DNA of 64,000 nt from Kalaharituber pfeilii (lineage: Eukaryota > Ascomycota > Pezizomycetes > Pezizales > Pezizaceae), in the NCBI GenBank assembly GCA_015179045.1, contig WHUZ01000045.1, positions 62,001-126,000 on the forward strand, in the 5' to 3' direction. Position 1 is the stretch's first letter; every line of letters begins with the position of its first letter. Below are positions 32,393-43,330 of the stretch, piece by piece. A model generated the notes under the pieces. It did not search any database and was not told the DNA's origin. It saw only the letters and a list, made by a program, of their open reading frames with translations. A program made the position numbers and the translations under genes.

Positions 32393-32520
32393 CTTTGTTG
32401 CGTCCGCTCATGGATAACTCAGAATGGCATCATTGATACTTTGTTTGGTCACCCTGACAAATAGATTGGAACGGAGAGATCAATTTCGAAGGTAAATACA
32501 TGTATGTATGTATCAGGAAT

Positions 32521-32621
32521 TTCTTTGTTAAGCTTGAGGGCTTGCCAAGGGACCCTGCCATGGCTTAGCGCTGCAAGCGGGGTTAGCATACGTGATTTAA
32601 AAAAAAAAAAAAAAAAAAGAA
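32521..32621 (+). mobile_element. LINE-B 3' end, 101 bp
   Basis: Flanked by ATGTATCAGGAAT (32508-32520 and 32622-32634). It contains a short 3' UTR, the B terminus (CCCTGCCATGGC..GCAAGCGGGGTTAG) and poly-A. Confidence 0.92.
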
Positions 32622-32634
32622 ATGTATCAGGAAT

Positions 32635-33004
32635 AAGACACTATACAGGAGTGAAGTAAGAGATAATAGTAGCCTGATTCAAAGGGTGCTTCAATCTCAA
32701 CAAAGTCATGTGCTTTTCACGCTGCTAAAGTGCAAGCGTTAGATATGCTGTAGTTACTGTGGCTGGAGCCTGCTGAACAAATCTCTTGAGTAGTGACAGT
32801 ACATTACTTGCTTCCAAAAATGAGACTGCCCCCTGGTTCTCGAATTTATCTTCATCAAGCTGGTCTTGATCCATTGGCAAGCCTTCTGAGTCTGCCTGTT
32901 CTGGCCGATAGGTATCAAACGATCTAAAAGCTATTATGTACTTGACGTGATGTAGTCAGAATAATAAAGGGTTGAGCTAGTGCATAACAGCCGGCTTGCC
33001 AGGG
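32635..33004. other. Gene-free stretch
   Basis: Nothing recognised on either strand. Confidence 0.5.
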
Positions 33005-33006
33005 TT

Positions 33007-33041
33007 GTTTTTTATTTTGTATCATTACTCGCATGCCACCG
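33007..33041 (-). mobile_element. A-type micro-insertion, degraded
   Basis: An AC-poor T run followed by TATCATTACTCGCATGCC, i.e. the last part of the A terminus on the minus strand. No clean target-site duplication, so the boundaries are approximate. Confidence 0.6.
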
Positions 33042-33245
33042 AAACATACCATACGTTGCACCCTAGTGTAATGCGTTTTATCTGTGTTAGCTATCGCGCG
33101 TCTGTTGCTTCCCGGCGTTCATTAGTTTGCAGTCCGCAGCCAGGTGTAGGATTAGGGCCCTCCTGCACCACTTCACAAATTTACCTCTTCTGAAACAAGC
33201 TCTTTCTCTCTCCTCCCTCCTGTTCTTGACTAACTCTTGAACAGA

Positions 33246-33600
33246 CTACCTTCCGTAGCCTATCCATGCCATACAGCTGGCCCCCTCTCTCGCCTTCACA
33301 TCTGCTCTCTCAGGCTCATTGCCCTCTATCCCTACATGAGCCTTGAACCATGCAAGCTTCACCGCCCCAGCATCCCTCAGCCTCCGCTGCCTTTCTGCCA
33401 CCAGCGCTGCCATGTGCACTAGGTCTGCAGTCCTCGCCTTGCCAGTTTTTACTGCTCTCTTGACTGCACTGACAGCTGCCTTAGAGTCTGCCAGCAGCAA
33501 CACCTTCGCCCTGCCATCAACAGCTTCGAGGGCACCCCTCATCCCTGAAACCTCAACATCCCACATAGTGGCTTTGGTGCCTACCCACCGGGACCTGATC
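33246..33600 (-). pseudogene. LINE RNase H fragment, minus strand
   Basis: Encodes EVSGMRGALEAVDG, LLLADSKAAVSAVK and LAWFKAHVGIEGNEPERADVKA, an RNase H resembling LINE-B more than LINE-A (WFKAHVGIEGNE vs WVKAHIGIAGNE). It lies head-to-head with a plus-strand B terminus, so it is a separate, rearranged insertion. Confidence 0.75.
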
Positions 33601-33690
33601 CGAGTATTTGGGTCCCTGCCATAGGCTTGTAGCTTGAAATTGTATGCGGGCTTATGTGATTGAAAAAATGAACAAAGAAAAAAAAATTGG
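33601..33690 (+). mobile_element. B-type LINE terminus
   Basis: GGGTCCCTGCCATAGGCTTG.., TATGCGGGCTTATGTGATTG and an impure A tail. No target-site duplication was identified. Confidence 0.7.
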
Positions 33691-33978
33691 AGCAAAGCGG
33701 AATGGCTTTACTCCGGAACACTCTCATGCTTGCCTGGGGGTTAGGATCAAGACTGGGGCGGCTAGGGCCAGCGAAACAAAGACGACTGTATACTGGTAGG
33801 ACGATCGCCACCTGGGGGGGCTGGGTGTGGATGGACTATGCGAAATGCGCACCACCAGAACAGAAGCTGAGAGAGCTACAAAAGTGGCAATGCACAGTAA
33901 CACGAGCCATCGCTGGAGCCCCCTGGGGAACTCGGAGACGTAACAGAGGGTCTAGCTAACCTGGAGTCAGTTCATACC

Positions 33979-35459
33979 AACTGCGGGATGTCTCCGGACA
34001 GTCCTTTTGGACTGTCCTGACTGTCCTGACTGTCCCGAAGGTTGCATAACTGACTGTCCCATCTTGCATATGGTGCGGCTGAGCTGCCTGTCTCAAACTT
34101 GGCCACTAGCGAGAATTCATTAAAAAAGCGAAGTACCTAAATACGAAATACAGAATGATACATCATAGTGATGCAGTAGAAGATACAGTGATACAATCTT
34201 GAGTCTTATTACGCTCCACACTCTCTGTCCGAGCCCACTTTCGCTGCCTTTCTGCCATTTCAGCTCCTGTCAAGGTACGACCAGCTGCTTTTTCTTTATT
34301 TTTATGTTAGGGCAATATGCTAGAAGATACGACTGGTGCAAAGTGATGAGGTACTGTTGGTACTGTGAAATGATCAGTGATATGACAACCAGCTGTTGTT
34401 AGTTCTCTTAATATCCGATTGATTCTTTCCTCAACAGTAATAGGAATTTTACTGCTATGACGGCTGTTATAGTATGCTTTAGGATTCAACTGCATTCCTT
34501 CTTCTGTACGAAGGTGTAAGGACATATTGTAACTCAATCCTGCTCACCTATACTGTATAGCATCTCCTACTGCTTGCTGATAATCAGTATTGCGACGTTT
34601 ATGCTGGATATATATTAATGGATTTGGTGCCAAAGGATGAGTATGGATTTTATCTGATATCGCAAGCACCCAAGTATCTGTTCCACTATCTATATCTACT
34701 CGCAAATTGATAGATATTGCCCATAGACATTCTTTGGCTTGTGTGTTGGTCTGGTGTCTGCGCTGTACTATATATATATTAGTACATAAGTCTTAATTGA
34801 CATACCTTCAGAATTCTCTGCATCTAGTTTTCTAGTATCTCGGGGCTTGCCATGATGTACACATCCATAGCGGATACGACCTTTCTTTTCAGACCCACTC
34901 AAAGTCACCACAGCGAAGCCTTTGGTAAATGCATAGTCCTGGAAAGCCATATTTGGCCATGCATATTGCTCGCCATCCATAGGGTCTTCACAATGTAATT
35001 CAGGCATCTCTTGTACAACCTTTATTACTACCGAAACAAGCGCCTTTGGAAGGCTCGGGTGTGGAGTCCAGGTCTGTTTCGCACTCAAGGTACTGGTTGC
35101 AGTGGAGAGTGACATTTTAGTGAGCGCAAAGCAAGTATAGGGCAGAAAAATTAAATAAGGACTCGCGAGTACTATATGAATATATGTATCGGCTGGAAAA
35201 TATCTGGGATGTAAAGTGCGTGAAGCCTTTGTAATTGTGTTGGAGTCTTGCAAAAATGAAAATCTCAAAACCAGTAGCTACAGTGCGAATTATCAAAGAA
35301 AAATTTCCCAGTTCGGAGAGTTAGGCGCACTGATTACCCTGCACCGAAAATATCTGCCGCACCAAGAAAGTCTGCCACACCAAGACAGTGATTTCAGCCG
35401 CACCATATGCAAGACGGGACAGTCAGGACAGTCCAAAAGGACTGTCCGGAGACATCCCG
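33979..35459. mobile_element. Mutator-like element, 1.48 kb
   Basis: The ends share CGGGATGTCTCCGGACAGTC in inverted orientation and further TIR sequence to GCATATGGTGCGGCTGA, about 75-105 bp per side. GTTCATACC (33970-33978 and 35460-35468) is a 9-bp target-site duplication, the usual MULE length; the left end has five extra bases (AACTG) before the inverted match. The interior encodes only a FAR1-type domain, so the element is non-autonomous. Confidence 0.85.
34307..35115 (-). pseudogene. FAR1-type DNA-binding domain of a MULE transposase, no catalytic domain
   Basis: Start MSLSTATSTLS at 35115; exon 1 to 34806, a 38-nt intron (GTATGTC..TACTAAT..ATATAG, 34768-34805), exon 2 from 34767. The spliced frame reads FQDYAFTKGFAVVTLSGSEKKGRIRYGCVHHG.. 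(by parts) then ECLWAISINLRV, TWVLAISDKIHTHPLAPNP, the C-C-H-H pattern of FAR1/WRKY-GCM1 zinc fingers. TGA at 34544-34546 interrupts, and the same frame continues to 34307 (ITVEERINRIL..). The DDE catalytic region expected downstream is absent. Confidence 0.78.
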
Positions 35460-35945
35460 GTTCATACCTCTCTGGAAGGCGAGTCGAGTCCATGGCGCTG
35501 AGGTTTAAAAGGAAGACACCACCCAGTGAAGAAGAGGACATGCGACATCTTGAAGGTTCACTAGAGTGGAAGGAACCACTCCCAATGGCAATACCCAGCA
35601 CACTAGTGTCGCAACATGACATCCGCCACCCGTGTTCGAGCTATCACCTTACATCCGTTACCCGTATGTTGCTGTTACTAATAGATAAGTTCTTCCTATT
35701 ACTGTTACTAATTGATAGTGCTTTCTGCTACTGTTTTTGTTCGTTCATTGGTTGCTGTCCGTTCTTTCATTTAACTCATATCCATGATCTACATTACGTT
35801 GCCATTATATGTATGAATCATGCAATAATATCACAGCTCCAACTTCATGCCACAGCGCTTAGTTGCAAGCCATGCATTCCGTGCCTTCTGCACCTACCTG
35901 AAATGTTACACCTACCTGCTAGTTATGGTTCTGCAATCACGTCAT

Positions 35946-35996
35946 CTTGCCATTGCCTATCAGGCGGCATGCGAGTAATGATATAAAAAAAAAAAA
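35946..35996 (+). mobile_element. 51-nt A-type micro-retroposon
   Basis: Flanked by GCAATCACGTCAT (35933-35945 and 35997-36009). It consists of CTTGCCATTGCCTATCAGGC, the rest of the terminus and 12 A. It starts at the hairpin foot. Confidence 0.93.
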
Positions 35997-36287
35997 GCAA
36001 TCACGTCATGTAACGCTCATCATGTATATATAACCCTGTTTGTTCTGCATCTCTTTAATCAATTAGACTTATTGGACCCAACGATACAGATCTTCTCTAT
36101 TCCTTCTAGGAAGTTCTTGTTCTACGTGACGAAGTCCTGCTTATCCTACGTGCGAAGCCGGAATTCCAGGGTCGACTTTAGAACAACTAGATGCCAAAGC
36201 AGAGATACCAGTGGGAAAAAAGAGTTGAAGAGGAGGAAATCAAGGATGGAAGGCCGCAGACACCGACAGCAGTAGAGTCACAGAGAG

Positions 36288-37059
36288 AACGGGGGTGGGC
36301 CTGTGGAAGGACAAATCGATCTCGCTTTATCTGGGTGCGAGAGCCACACTGAACGATGCAGAGCTAGTTGCGATGGCAAGCCTTAGAGGAGGGGGACAAG
36401 GAGATACTACTAGTACCGGACTCCAAAGTGGCCCTCCAGAATCTCAAAGCCATATCAGAAGGCCACCCGACGCTCGAGAGGGGGGGGGGGGCACACTTAG
36501 TCAGGAAAGCATAGGAAGGCAGGGTGCACCAAGGGGGGATGGATGTGACATCTATGTGGGTCAAGGGGCACAAAGGCCTGGAGGGCAATGAGAAGGCAGC
36601 TAGGGCAGCCACGATCGGTGCTCTGCTGCCCTACCAGCCGGAGGTGATCATGAGGGCCGAGATGCGCATGGAGGCGAGAGCTCGACGAGCAGAGGATAGA
36701 GACTGACTGAGACTGACATACAGACCACTACAGCGACTAGGGGACTAACAGCCAACAGGCAAGGTGGAGAGCCCGGAGTGCCGATGGTGTGGGAAGGGGG
36801 AAGAGACAGCGGAACACATCTGGGAGGAGTGCAGAGTCTGGAGGCAGAGATGGCCCGGATGCCTGGTGAGAGAACCCCCAGAGATGAAAGAAGAGGGAAG
36901 ACACCCGCTGGTGGTCATGTTAGAGTGGGCGGGGAGGGAGGGGATGAGCAGTCGCAAGGGGGAAGGACGGGCCTGGTTATTTTATTTCCTCTCATTTCCC
37001 ATGTACTCGCCATAGCCCGTAGTGTGGCATGCGAGTAATGATATAAAAAAAACAAAAAA
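36288..37059 (+). mobile_element. LINE-A copy, RNase H end, frame-broken
   Basis: YLGARATLNDAELVAMA, LVPDSKVALQNL, MDVTSMWVKGHKGLEGNEKA and SPECRWCGKGEETAEHIWEEC lie in three plus-strand frames, followed by a 3' UTR and a variant A terminus (CGCCATAGCCCGTAGTGTGG). The 5' boundary is uncertain; no target-site duplication found. Confidence 0.8.
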
Positions 37060-37313
37060 AACTCTCTCTTGCTGGCCTGCATCTCTCTTATCAGTGGTGT
37101 AACAACGATAACAAAGTGCCGTATGTACATACCGGAGCTGCATTGCATGCCGCGAGAGGACATAGGTGAATTTTTGGACCAGAGCATGTGAATTCGGTTA
37201 AGCCTAAATCGCTGAAAAGCGTACCTGCAGTTTTGTTCGTAGACCAAACCCTGAAAGCCCGGATACACAGCCTCAGGCACGGTGCAAATAAAGGTGGATG
37301 TATGGTGATCGGG

Positions 37314-37378
37314 ATGCCCTGCCATAACGGCTAGCAATAAACGAGGTTACGTGATATTTTTTTTTTAAAAAAAAAACG
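37314..37378 (+). mobile_element. Diverged B-type terminus
   Basis: GATGCCCTGCCATAACGGCT.., GAGGTTACGTGATATT and then a T/A tract. Probably an old micro-insertion; no duplication was found. Confidence 0.6.
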
Positions 37379-37479
37379 TTGATTGGGAACTCGAGTCAAG
37401 GGGAGTTGCGGTAGTTGCATACACAGAACTTCTTCACTTCAAGACTCTGCGACTATTATCGATTCTTCTCGAGTCAAGC

Positions 37480-37657
37480 CGCGTTGATGGACTGGGTGGA
37501 ACAATGAGAGACAGGGTCGGAAACACTCATATTGGATTTTCCTTTCTTTTTTTCTTATTTCCTTATTTTCTTTCTCCTTTTTCCTGTACCTAACATCGCC
37601 ACAGCCCACAGGGCGGCATGTGATTAATATTTTTTTTAAAAAAAAAAAAAAAAAAAT
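37480..37657 (+). mobile_element. LINE-A 3' end
   Basis: GATGGACTGGGTGGAACAAT encodes the DWVEQ stop end of ORF2, followed by 3' UTR, the terminus ATCGCCACAGCCCACAGGGC and an A tail. The 5' edge is approximate. Confidence 0.75.
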
Positions 37658-37812
37658 TAAAATAAACGAGTCGCCGATATGCCCTCTTCGTGATACTGAA
37701 AGCGTGTTTTCCTTAGTGTGCTCTCACAGGAAACACTACAGCTAACATGTCCAACTCCTATTAGAGGATGTAACATGAAAAGCCAGGATATAGAGTAGTA
37801 CTCTATGCAGAA

Positions 37813-37884
37813 TTTTTTTTTTTTTTTTTTTTTTTTTTTATTTCACGTAACCCCGCTTGCAGCTGTTCGCCATGGCAGGGCCAG
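37813..37884 (-). mobile_element. B-type terminus, minus strand
   Basis: A run of about 28 T, then ATTTCACGTAACCCCGCTTG and the rest of terminus B to CCATGGCAGGG. No clean target-site duplication. Confidence 0.8.
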
Positions 37885-38305
37885 AGCCTTCGACTTGTCT
37901 ATACACGTATTCTAGCCCAACAATGGTCTTCGTCCATGCCATTCTGCCGACGTGCCTCCTCGCTGTCGGTCTCCTGGCCAAGTGAGTGCCTCATCGTCAA
38001 CCAGCGTTTCTATCAAGTCTGGCCTGGGTGTGGCACGTATCATCCACTAACCTCGTGACCGAGCTGCTGCAGCCTCGCCTTGGCCCTCCCGCTGCGCAAT
38101 CCACAATCGCTGATGACCTAACTGTCGTTTTCCCCACCTGCACAATGACTGTCACTGCATGTCCTACAGGCAAATGCACAACGATATGCCCAACGCCGAT
38201 GGTGACTGTGCCGCCCGTAAGGTGCACTGACCTAGTCATTATATGTCCTCTATGCATGTGCGTAGCCGACCCGAATTGCGTGACTCGTCTTCTGACAGCT
38301 AAGAT

Positions 38306-38365
38306 GCCCCTGCCATAGGCTTGTAGCTTGTATGCGGGGTTATGTGAACCAAAAAAAAAAAAAAG
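38306..38365 (+). mobile_element. 60-nt B-type micro-retroposon
   Basis: GACAGCTAA flanks it (ending about 38305, and again from 38366). The insert is CCCCTGCCATAGGCTTGTAG, then TATGCGGGGTTATGTGAACC and an A tail. Confidence 0.88.
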
Positions 38366-38639
38366 GACAGCTAATGTGAAACATGAATGCAGGTGTGCCG
38401 ACACGCCTACATCAGGAACGGAAAATTTTTGCGTCCTGTGCGTCAGACGACACTAGCGCCTCTGACGCAGACTTGCCACCCGGGGTGCGCAGCCCTCTGA
38501 CTGCTATGCCTGGGTACCGCATTGCTGCTGTCAATACCCGGAAGCTAGAGTTAAAATGTGGTATCTAGATACAGACCTTTGCTGTTCACTTCCAGACACA
38601 TATCCAGCGTTCCATTGTCAGGACGCAATTGAGATACGT

Positions 38640-38880
38640 TTGCAATGCTGTACAGTCAGGACGCAATTGTAGAACTATACTGTCAGGACGCCATTGTATT
38701 GCTGTACTGTCAGGAGGCAATTGCGCAGCTGTATAGTCAGGACGCAATTGTAGAACTGTACTGTCAGGACGCCATTGTATTGCTGTACTCCTTTAGGAGG
38801 CAATTGCACAGCTGTACGGTCAGGACGCAATTGCTTAGCTGTACGGTCAGGACGCAATTGTAATCCTGTATAGTTGGGAG
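38640..38880 (+). repeat. 27-nt satellite, left arm
   Basis: About eight units of CTGTACTGTCAGGACGCAAT plus TGTAGAA-like ends. The reverse complement occurs at 43000-43330 with more divergence. Confidence 0.8.
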
Positions 38881-39047
38881 GCAGTGCCTTCTATATGTCT
38901 ACATCCACATCCAATGTATCCACTCATCAAAATAGTATATTCATCTATATACATGCTAAAGTATCAAAGGCTTCTACACTGAACGGCCTGCTATGCTACG
39001 TCGATGCTGTCATGCATCCTACGCGTAGGCTGCCATAGCACGCGAAT

Positions 39048-39366
39048 ATGGCTGCGAAAGAAGACTACCCTGATGGAGGAAGGAAAACAGACAAGCTCGG
39101 CGGTGTTATACTTGGAGACACAGAAGGACGTTGGGAAAGTCAGACTTGGGGGAAGATGGTTGCGAGTGGAGATTTACGGGCCGGAAAGAGGAAGGAAATA
39201 GGCAGGCTCGGTATATCTCTTTCCACCCGTATCACGTTTGAGCACGCGGGGAAATACATGTATCTAAGACTTTTTCCTTTTCTTTACCTTTTACAATAAA
39301 CCCTCGCCATAGCCCATATGGCGGCATGCGAGTAATGAAATTTAAAAAAAAAAAAAAAAAAAAAAA
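39048..39366 (+). mobile_element. ORF1-only element end, 319 bp, in left arm
   Basis: Flanked by ATAGCACGCGAAT (39035-39047 and 39367-39379). It encodes the ORF1 end SSAVLYLET..KVRLGGRWLRVEIYGPERGR, then the CCCGTATCACG..CGCGGGG 3' UTR, A terminus and poly-A, the same structure as 26.8-28.1 kb. Confidence 0.92.
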
Positions 39367-39379
39367 ATAGCACGCGAAT

Positions 39380-40230
39380 GCTGCCGTGCTGCGCGAATGC
39401 TGCTGTACTGCGTTGAATGCTGCCATGCTGCGCGAATGCTGCCATGCTGCGTAAATGCTGCCACACGCGAGAGGTTAGCCTTGCCACGACGCGATGAGCA
39501 TGATGCCACAACCCACCTTGCTGCCGTGCTGCGTAAATGCTGCCATGAGGGATGTATTCTGCCACACGTGAGAGGTTAGCCTTGCCACGACGCGATGAGC
39601 ATGATACCACAACTCACCTCGCTGTCATGCTGCGTGAATGCTGCCATGCTGCGTAAATGCTACCATGCTGCGTAAATGCTGCCACACGCGAGAGGTTAGC
39701 CTTGCCACGACGCGATGAGAATGATACCACAACTCACCTTACTGCCACGCTGCGCAAATGCTGCTATGCTGCGTGAATGCTACCATGCTGCGTAAATGCT
39801 GCCACACGCGAGAGGTTAGCCTTGCCACGACGCGATGAGAATGATACCACAACTCACCTTACTGCCACGCTGCGCAAATGCTGCTATGCTGCGTGAATGC
39901 TACCATGCTGCGTAAATGCTGCTATGCTGCGTGGGTGCTACCATACCGCGTGAATGCTGGCATGCCGCGTGAATGCTGCCATGCCGCGTGAATGCTGCCA
40001 CACGCGAGAGAGAGGTTAGCCTTGCCACGACGCGATGAGCATGATACCTCAACTCACCTTGCTGTCATGCTGCGTGAATGTTGCCATGCGAGGATGTATT
40101 CTGCCACACGCGAGAGGTTAGCCTTCCCACCACCCGATGAGCATGATGGCACAACTCACCTTGCTGCCGTGCTGCATGAATGCTGCCATACTGTGCGACT
40201 GCTGCCGTATTCGAGAAGTTAGAATTACCA
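39380..40230 (+). repeat. CTGC-rich satellite, left arm
   Basis: 15-16-nt words (ATGCTGCCATGCTGCGTGA) embedded in ~100-120-bp units that also contain ACACGCGAGAGGTTAGCCTT and GACGCGATGAGCATGATACC. 39661-39780 and 39781-39900 are identical 120-bp copies, so amplification is recent. Confidence 0.88.
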
Positions 40231-40872
40231 CAGGCATGATAGGTATGATGCTAGGACTCACCCTTGCTACCGCGCTGCTATGGTACTCATGTGCTGCCAT
40301 ACTGTTGAGCATCGAGCTGTTTACCTGCCATCCACGAGAAGTTAGCCATTAGCAGCGACGCGTGAGTGAATGGACTCAGATACACTCACCTGCGAAGTCT
40401 CTTTTTCGCTATGGACAGCGATTTCTGTTATTCATTCCTGTCAGCCGTGCACAGAGATGAGAGGCTATCTGCTTACCCATCACCCAGTCATTTTGTTGTC
40501 AAGTAGTTTGCTGTTTTGCAATACCTCTGTTGTAGTAGTAGGCATTGTCATGAGCAGGAGACCAAAAGAGGGAGCGGATAACAGTGATACTAGAGGAGTC
40601 CCTCTGATTTCTCCTCAGTGTCAATCTGCTACTGCGCGCGGCTGGGGCGAGTACTACTGGCAAGCCCAGAAGGCTCGGTTGGAGTTACTTTTACCAGCAA
40701 CCGGTCTGTGCACCATCCCAAGTAGTACTCGCTATCAGCATAAAGTTTCCCTCAAGTGCATGGTTGTAAGGACCGTGCAAGGGTCTGTCCGGCTGCAGAA
40801 AATCCTTTCTCCACAGACCGCTCCAACAGTCGTGCTTCTGCGACTGGTAGCGAGTACGGCCACTCACATGTG

Positions 40873-41009
40873 GGTCTGCCACCCGCATCACGGAATATTT
40901 TCGCGGGCACCATGTAGTTAGGATAGATAGTTGTTTGGGGTGTTTTAACTTAACTTTTTCTTTTAATAAAGACCTCGCCATAGCCCTCTGGGCGGCCTGC
41001 GAGTATTGA

Positions 41010-41043
<34 letters not shown>
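40873..41043 (+). mobile_element. 171-bp A-type insertion in the palindrome centre
   Basis: Flanked by ACTCACATGTG (40862-40872 and 41044-41054). It contains the CCCGCATCACG..CGCGGG 3' UTR of the ORF1-only family, AATAAAGACCTCGCCATAGC terminus and a long A tail. Confidence 0.92.
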
Positions 41044-41047
<4 letters not shown>

Positions 41048-41215
41048 ACATGTGAGTGCATGTATTGTGGAGTGGGAAATTACTTGTTATAGTAATTTAT
41101 CTCACTTCGAGTCATACGGTGGTAAAGCTTGTATAATTTCTATCATGTAAATGCAAGGCTTGAAACATATATAGACCTGGAATGAGCGTGGAACCTATGT
41201 GTTCTTTTGTACCTA

Positions 41216-41337
41216 GTCTCGCCATAGCTCACAGGGCGGCATGCAAGTAAAAAAAACCCTGCCATGGCCAAGTGCTACAAGCGGGGTTATGTGATTAAAA
41301 AAAAAAAAAAAAAAAAAAAATGCAAGTAAAAAAAAAC
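41216..41337 (+). mobile_element. A terminus with a B terminus inserted in its tail
   Basis: TCTCGCCATAGCTCACAGGG..ATGCAAGTAAAAAAA is interrupted by a B micro-retroposon (41257-41319: CCCTGCCATGGCCAAGTGCT.., poly-A), after which ATGCAAGTAAAAAAA repeats. The duplicated host sequence is itself the older element's tail. Confidence 0.9.
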
Positions 41338-41879
41338 TAAAAACTATATGTCAAATTGCTTGAAAGGCTTGTTAGGCCATAGTCTGGTTCAAGGCTGTGT
41401 TAGAGCTTGGAGAGCTGCTGCAAAACGGGATATGCATGATCTACAGTTGCCATTGTGCACAGGCCTCTTGTATTTCCGACATTACCCGCCTCAGCCGTGT
41501 GCAGTAGGAGGTCGACATGTAGGAGGGACTTCTATAGTATCACTGTTATGCTCGCCCTTTCTTGTCTCCTGCTTTTGAAGACAACTACCGCTACAACAGA
41601 GGTATTGCAAAACAGCAAACTACTTGATAATAAATTGACTGGATAACAGGTAAGCAGGTAGCCTTTCATCTCTTTTCATGGCTAACAGGAATAAAGAACA
41701 GAAATCACTGTCCAAAGCAAAAAAGCAGATTCGGCAGGTAGGTGTACTTGAGTCCATTGGCTCACGCGACGCGCGCCGCTGATTGCTAACTTCTCGTGGA
41801 TAGCAGCTCGACAACTTGACACCTCCACAGCTTGCGAGACTAGACACCCAACAGCATGAGAGCTCGACACTATGGCAGC

Positions 41880-42860
41880 ATTGGCGCAGCATGGTAGCAA
41901 CGTGAGTTTGGTGTCATGTTCGTCGCGTGGTGGCAAAGTTAACCTCTCATGTATGGCAGAATACATCCCACATGGCGGCATTCACGCAGCACGGCAGTAA
42001 GGTGAGTTGAGGTATCATGCTCATCACGTCGTGGCAAGGCTAACCTCTCGCGTGTGGCAGCATTCACGCAGCATGGCAGCAAGGTGAGTTGTGGTATCAT
42101 GCTCATTGCATCGTGGCAAGGCTAAGCTCTCGCATGTGGCAGAATACATCCGCGCAGCATGGTAGTATACACGCAGCACGGCAGCATTTACGAGCATGGC
42201 AGCAAGGTGAGTTCTGATATCATGCTCATCGCGTCGTGGGAAGGCTAACCTCTCGTGTGTGGCAGCATTCACGCAGCATGGCAGCATTTACGCAGCACGG
42301 TAGTATTCACGCAGCATGGCAGCAAGGTGAGTTATGGTATCCTGCTCATCGTGTCGTGGCAAGGCTAACCTTTCGTATATGGCAGAATACATCCCGCATG
42401 GTAGCATTCACGCAGCACGGCAGCAAGTTGTGCTATCATGCTCATCGCGTCGTGGCAAGGCTAAGCTCTCATATATGGCAGCATACATCCCGAATGGCAG
42501 CATTCGCGCAGCATGGCAGCATGCGCGCAGCATAGCCACAGGGTGAGTTGTAGCATCATGGTCATCGCGTCGTGGCAAGGCTAACCTCTCGCGTGTGGCA
42601 GCATTCACACAGCATGGCAGCATTCACGCGGCATGGTAGCATTTACGCAGCATGGCAGCATTTACGCAGCATGGTAGCACTCATGCAGCGTAGCCACAAG
42701 GTGAGTTGCAGCATCATGCTCATCGCGTCGTGGCAAGGCTAACCTCTCGCGTGTGGCAGAATACATCCACAGCAGCATTCGCGCAGCATGGCAGTATGCG
42801 CGCAGCATGACAGCATCCGCTCCGCATGGTATCATTCGACGCAGTATGGTGCCATTTACG
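41880..42860 (-). repeat. CTGC-rich satellite, right arm
   Basis: Reverse complement of the left-arm satellite: GCAGCATTCACGCAGCATGG words between TGATGCTCATCGCGTCGTGG-type spacers. Units are more diverged from each other than in the left arm. Confidence 0.85.
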
Positions 42861-42999
42861 TGGCATTGTACATAGGCGTAGCATAGCAGGTCCTTTGATG
42901 TAGATCTATTGACATTGGCATGTATATAGAATGAATGTATTCTCTAAAGGATTAATTAAATTGGGTCAGCACCTAGAAAGGCGCAGAGCCCCAACCATA

Positions 43000-43330
43000 G
43001 AGTATTGCGTCTGCATCCTGACAGTATGATACTACAATTGTGCCCTGATAGCACAGTAATGCAATCACGTCCTGGCGGTATAGAGGTGAAATCGTGTCAT
43101 CCTGACTGTATAGTTATACAATTGCACCCTGATAGCACAGTAATGCACTTGCGTCCTGATTGTATATCATTGCAATTGCGTCCTGGTAGTATAGAGGCGA
43201 AAATTGTCATCCTGACAGTATAGTAATACAATTGCGCCCTGAAAGCACAGTAATGCAATTGCGTCCTGGTTGTACATTATTGCAATTGCGCCCTGGGGCA
43301 TAGTGGTGCTGTTGCGTCCTGATAATAGTA
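43000..43330 (-). repeat. 27-nt satellite, right arm
   Basis: Units such as CAATTGCGTCCTGACAGTAT and AGCACAGTAATGCAATTGCG, inverted relative to 38640-38880. Confidence 0.75.

Larger units (their letters stand above)
31168..32408 (-). mobile_element. LINE-A copy with a second LINE-A nested in it
   Basis: Minus strand. The outer copy is bracketed by CATGAATAACT (31157-31167) and CATGGATAACT (32409-32419), a duplication with one mismatch. Its own A terminus and poly-A are at 31168-31236, its 3' UTR runs to 31380, and its RNase H coding lies at 31602-32392. Between these sits a second copy (31381-31589). Confidence 0.88.
33691..35600 (+). pseudogene. LINE RT C-terminal fragment, split by a Mutator-like element
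   Basis: The plus strand encodes a LINE thumb/connection region: KQRRLYTGRTIATWGGWVW, LRELQKWQCTVTRAIAGAPWGT, then GLANLESVHT. The same frame resumes after the element at 35469 (SLEGESS..), then shifts to RVESMALRFKRK. Removing the element and one TSD copy restores TEGLANLESVHTSLE. Confidence 0.7.

Noticed and set aside
38645..38863. Repetitive peptide frame (CQDAIVLLY units) at 38.65 kb
   Set aside because: It is a translation of the 27-nt satellite and is open on both strands.
38640..38880. CRISPR-like array at 38.6-38.9 kb
   Set aside because: Units are contiguous and variable without spacers, in a eukaryotic satellite context.
39397..42623. Several 60-100-codon Cys/His-rich frames in the palindrome
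   Set aside because: All derive from the CTGC-rich satellite and recur in both strands. No start or splice conservation.
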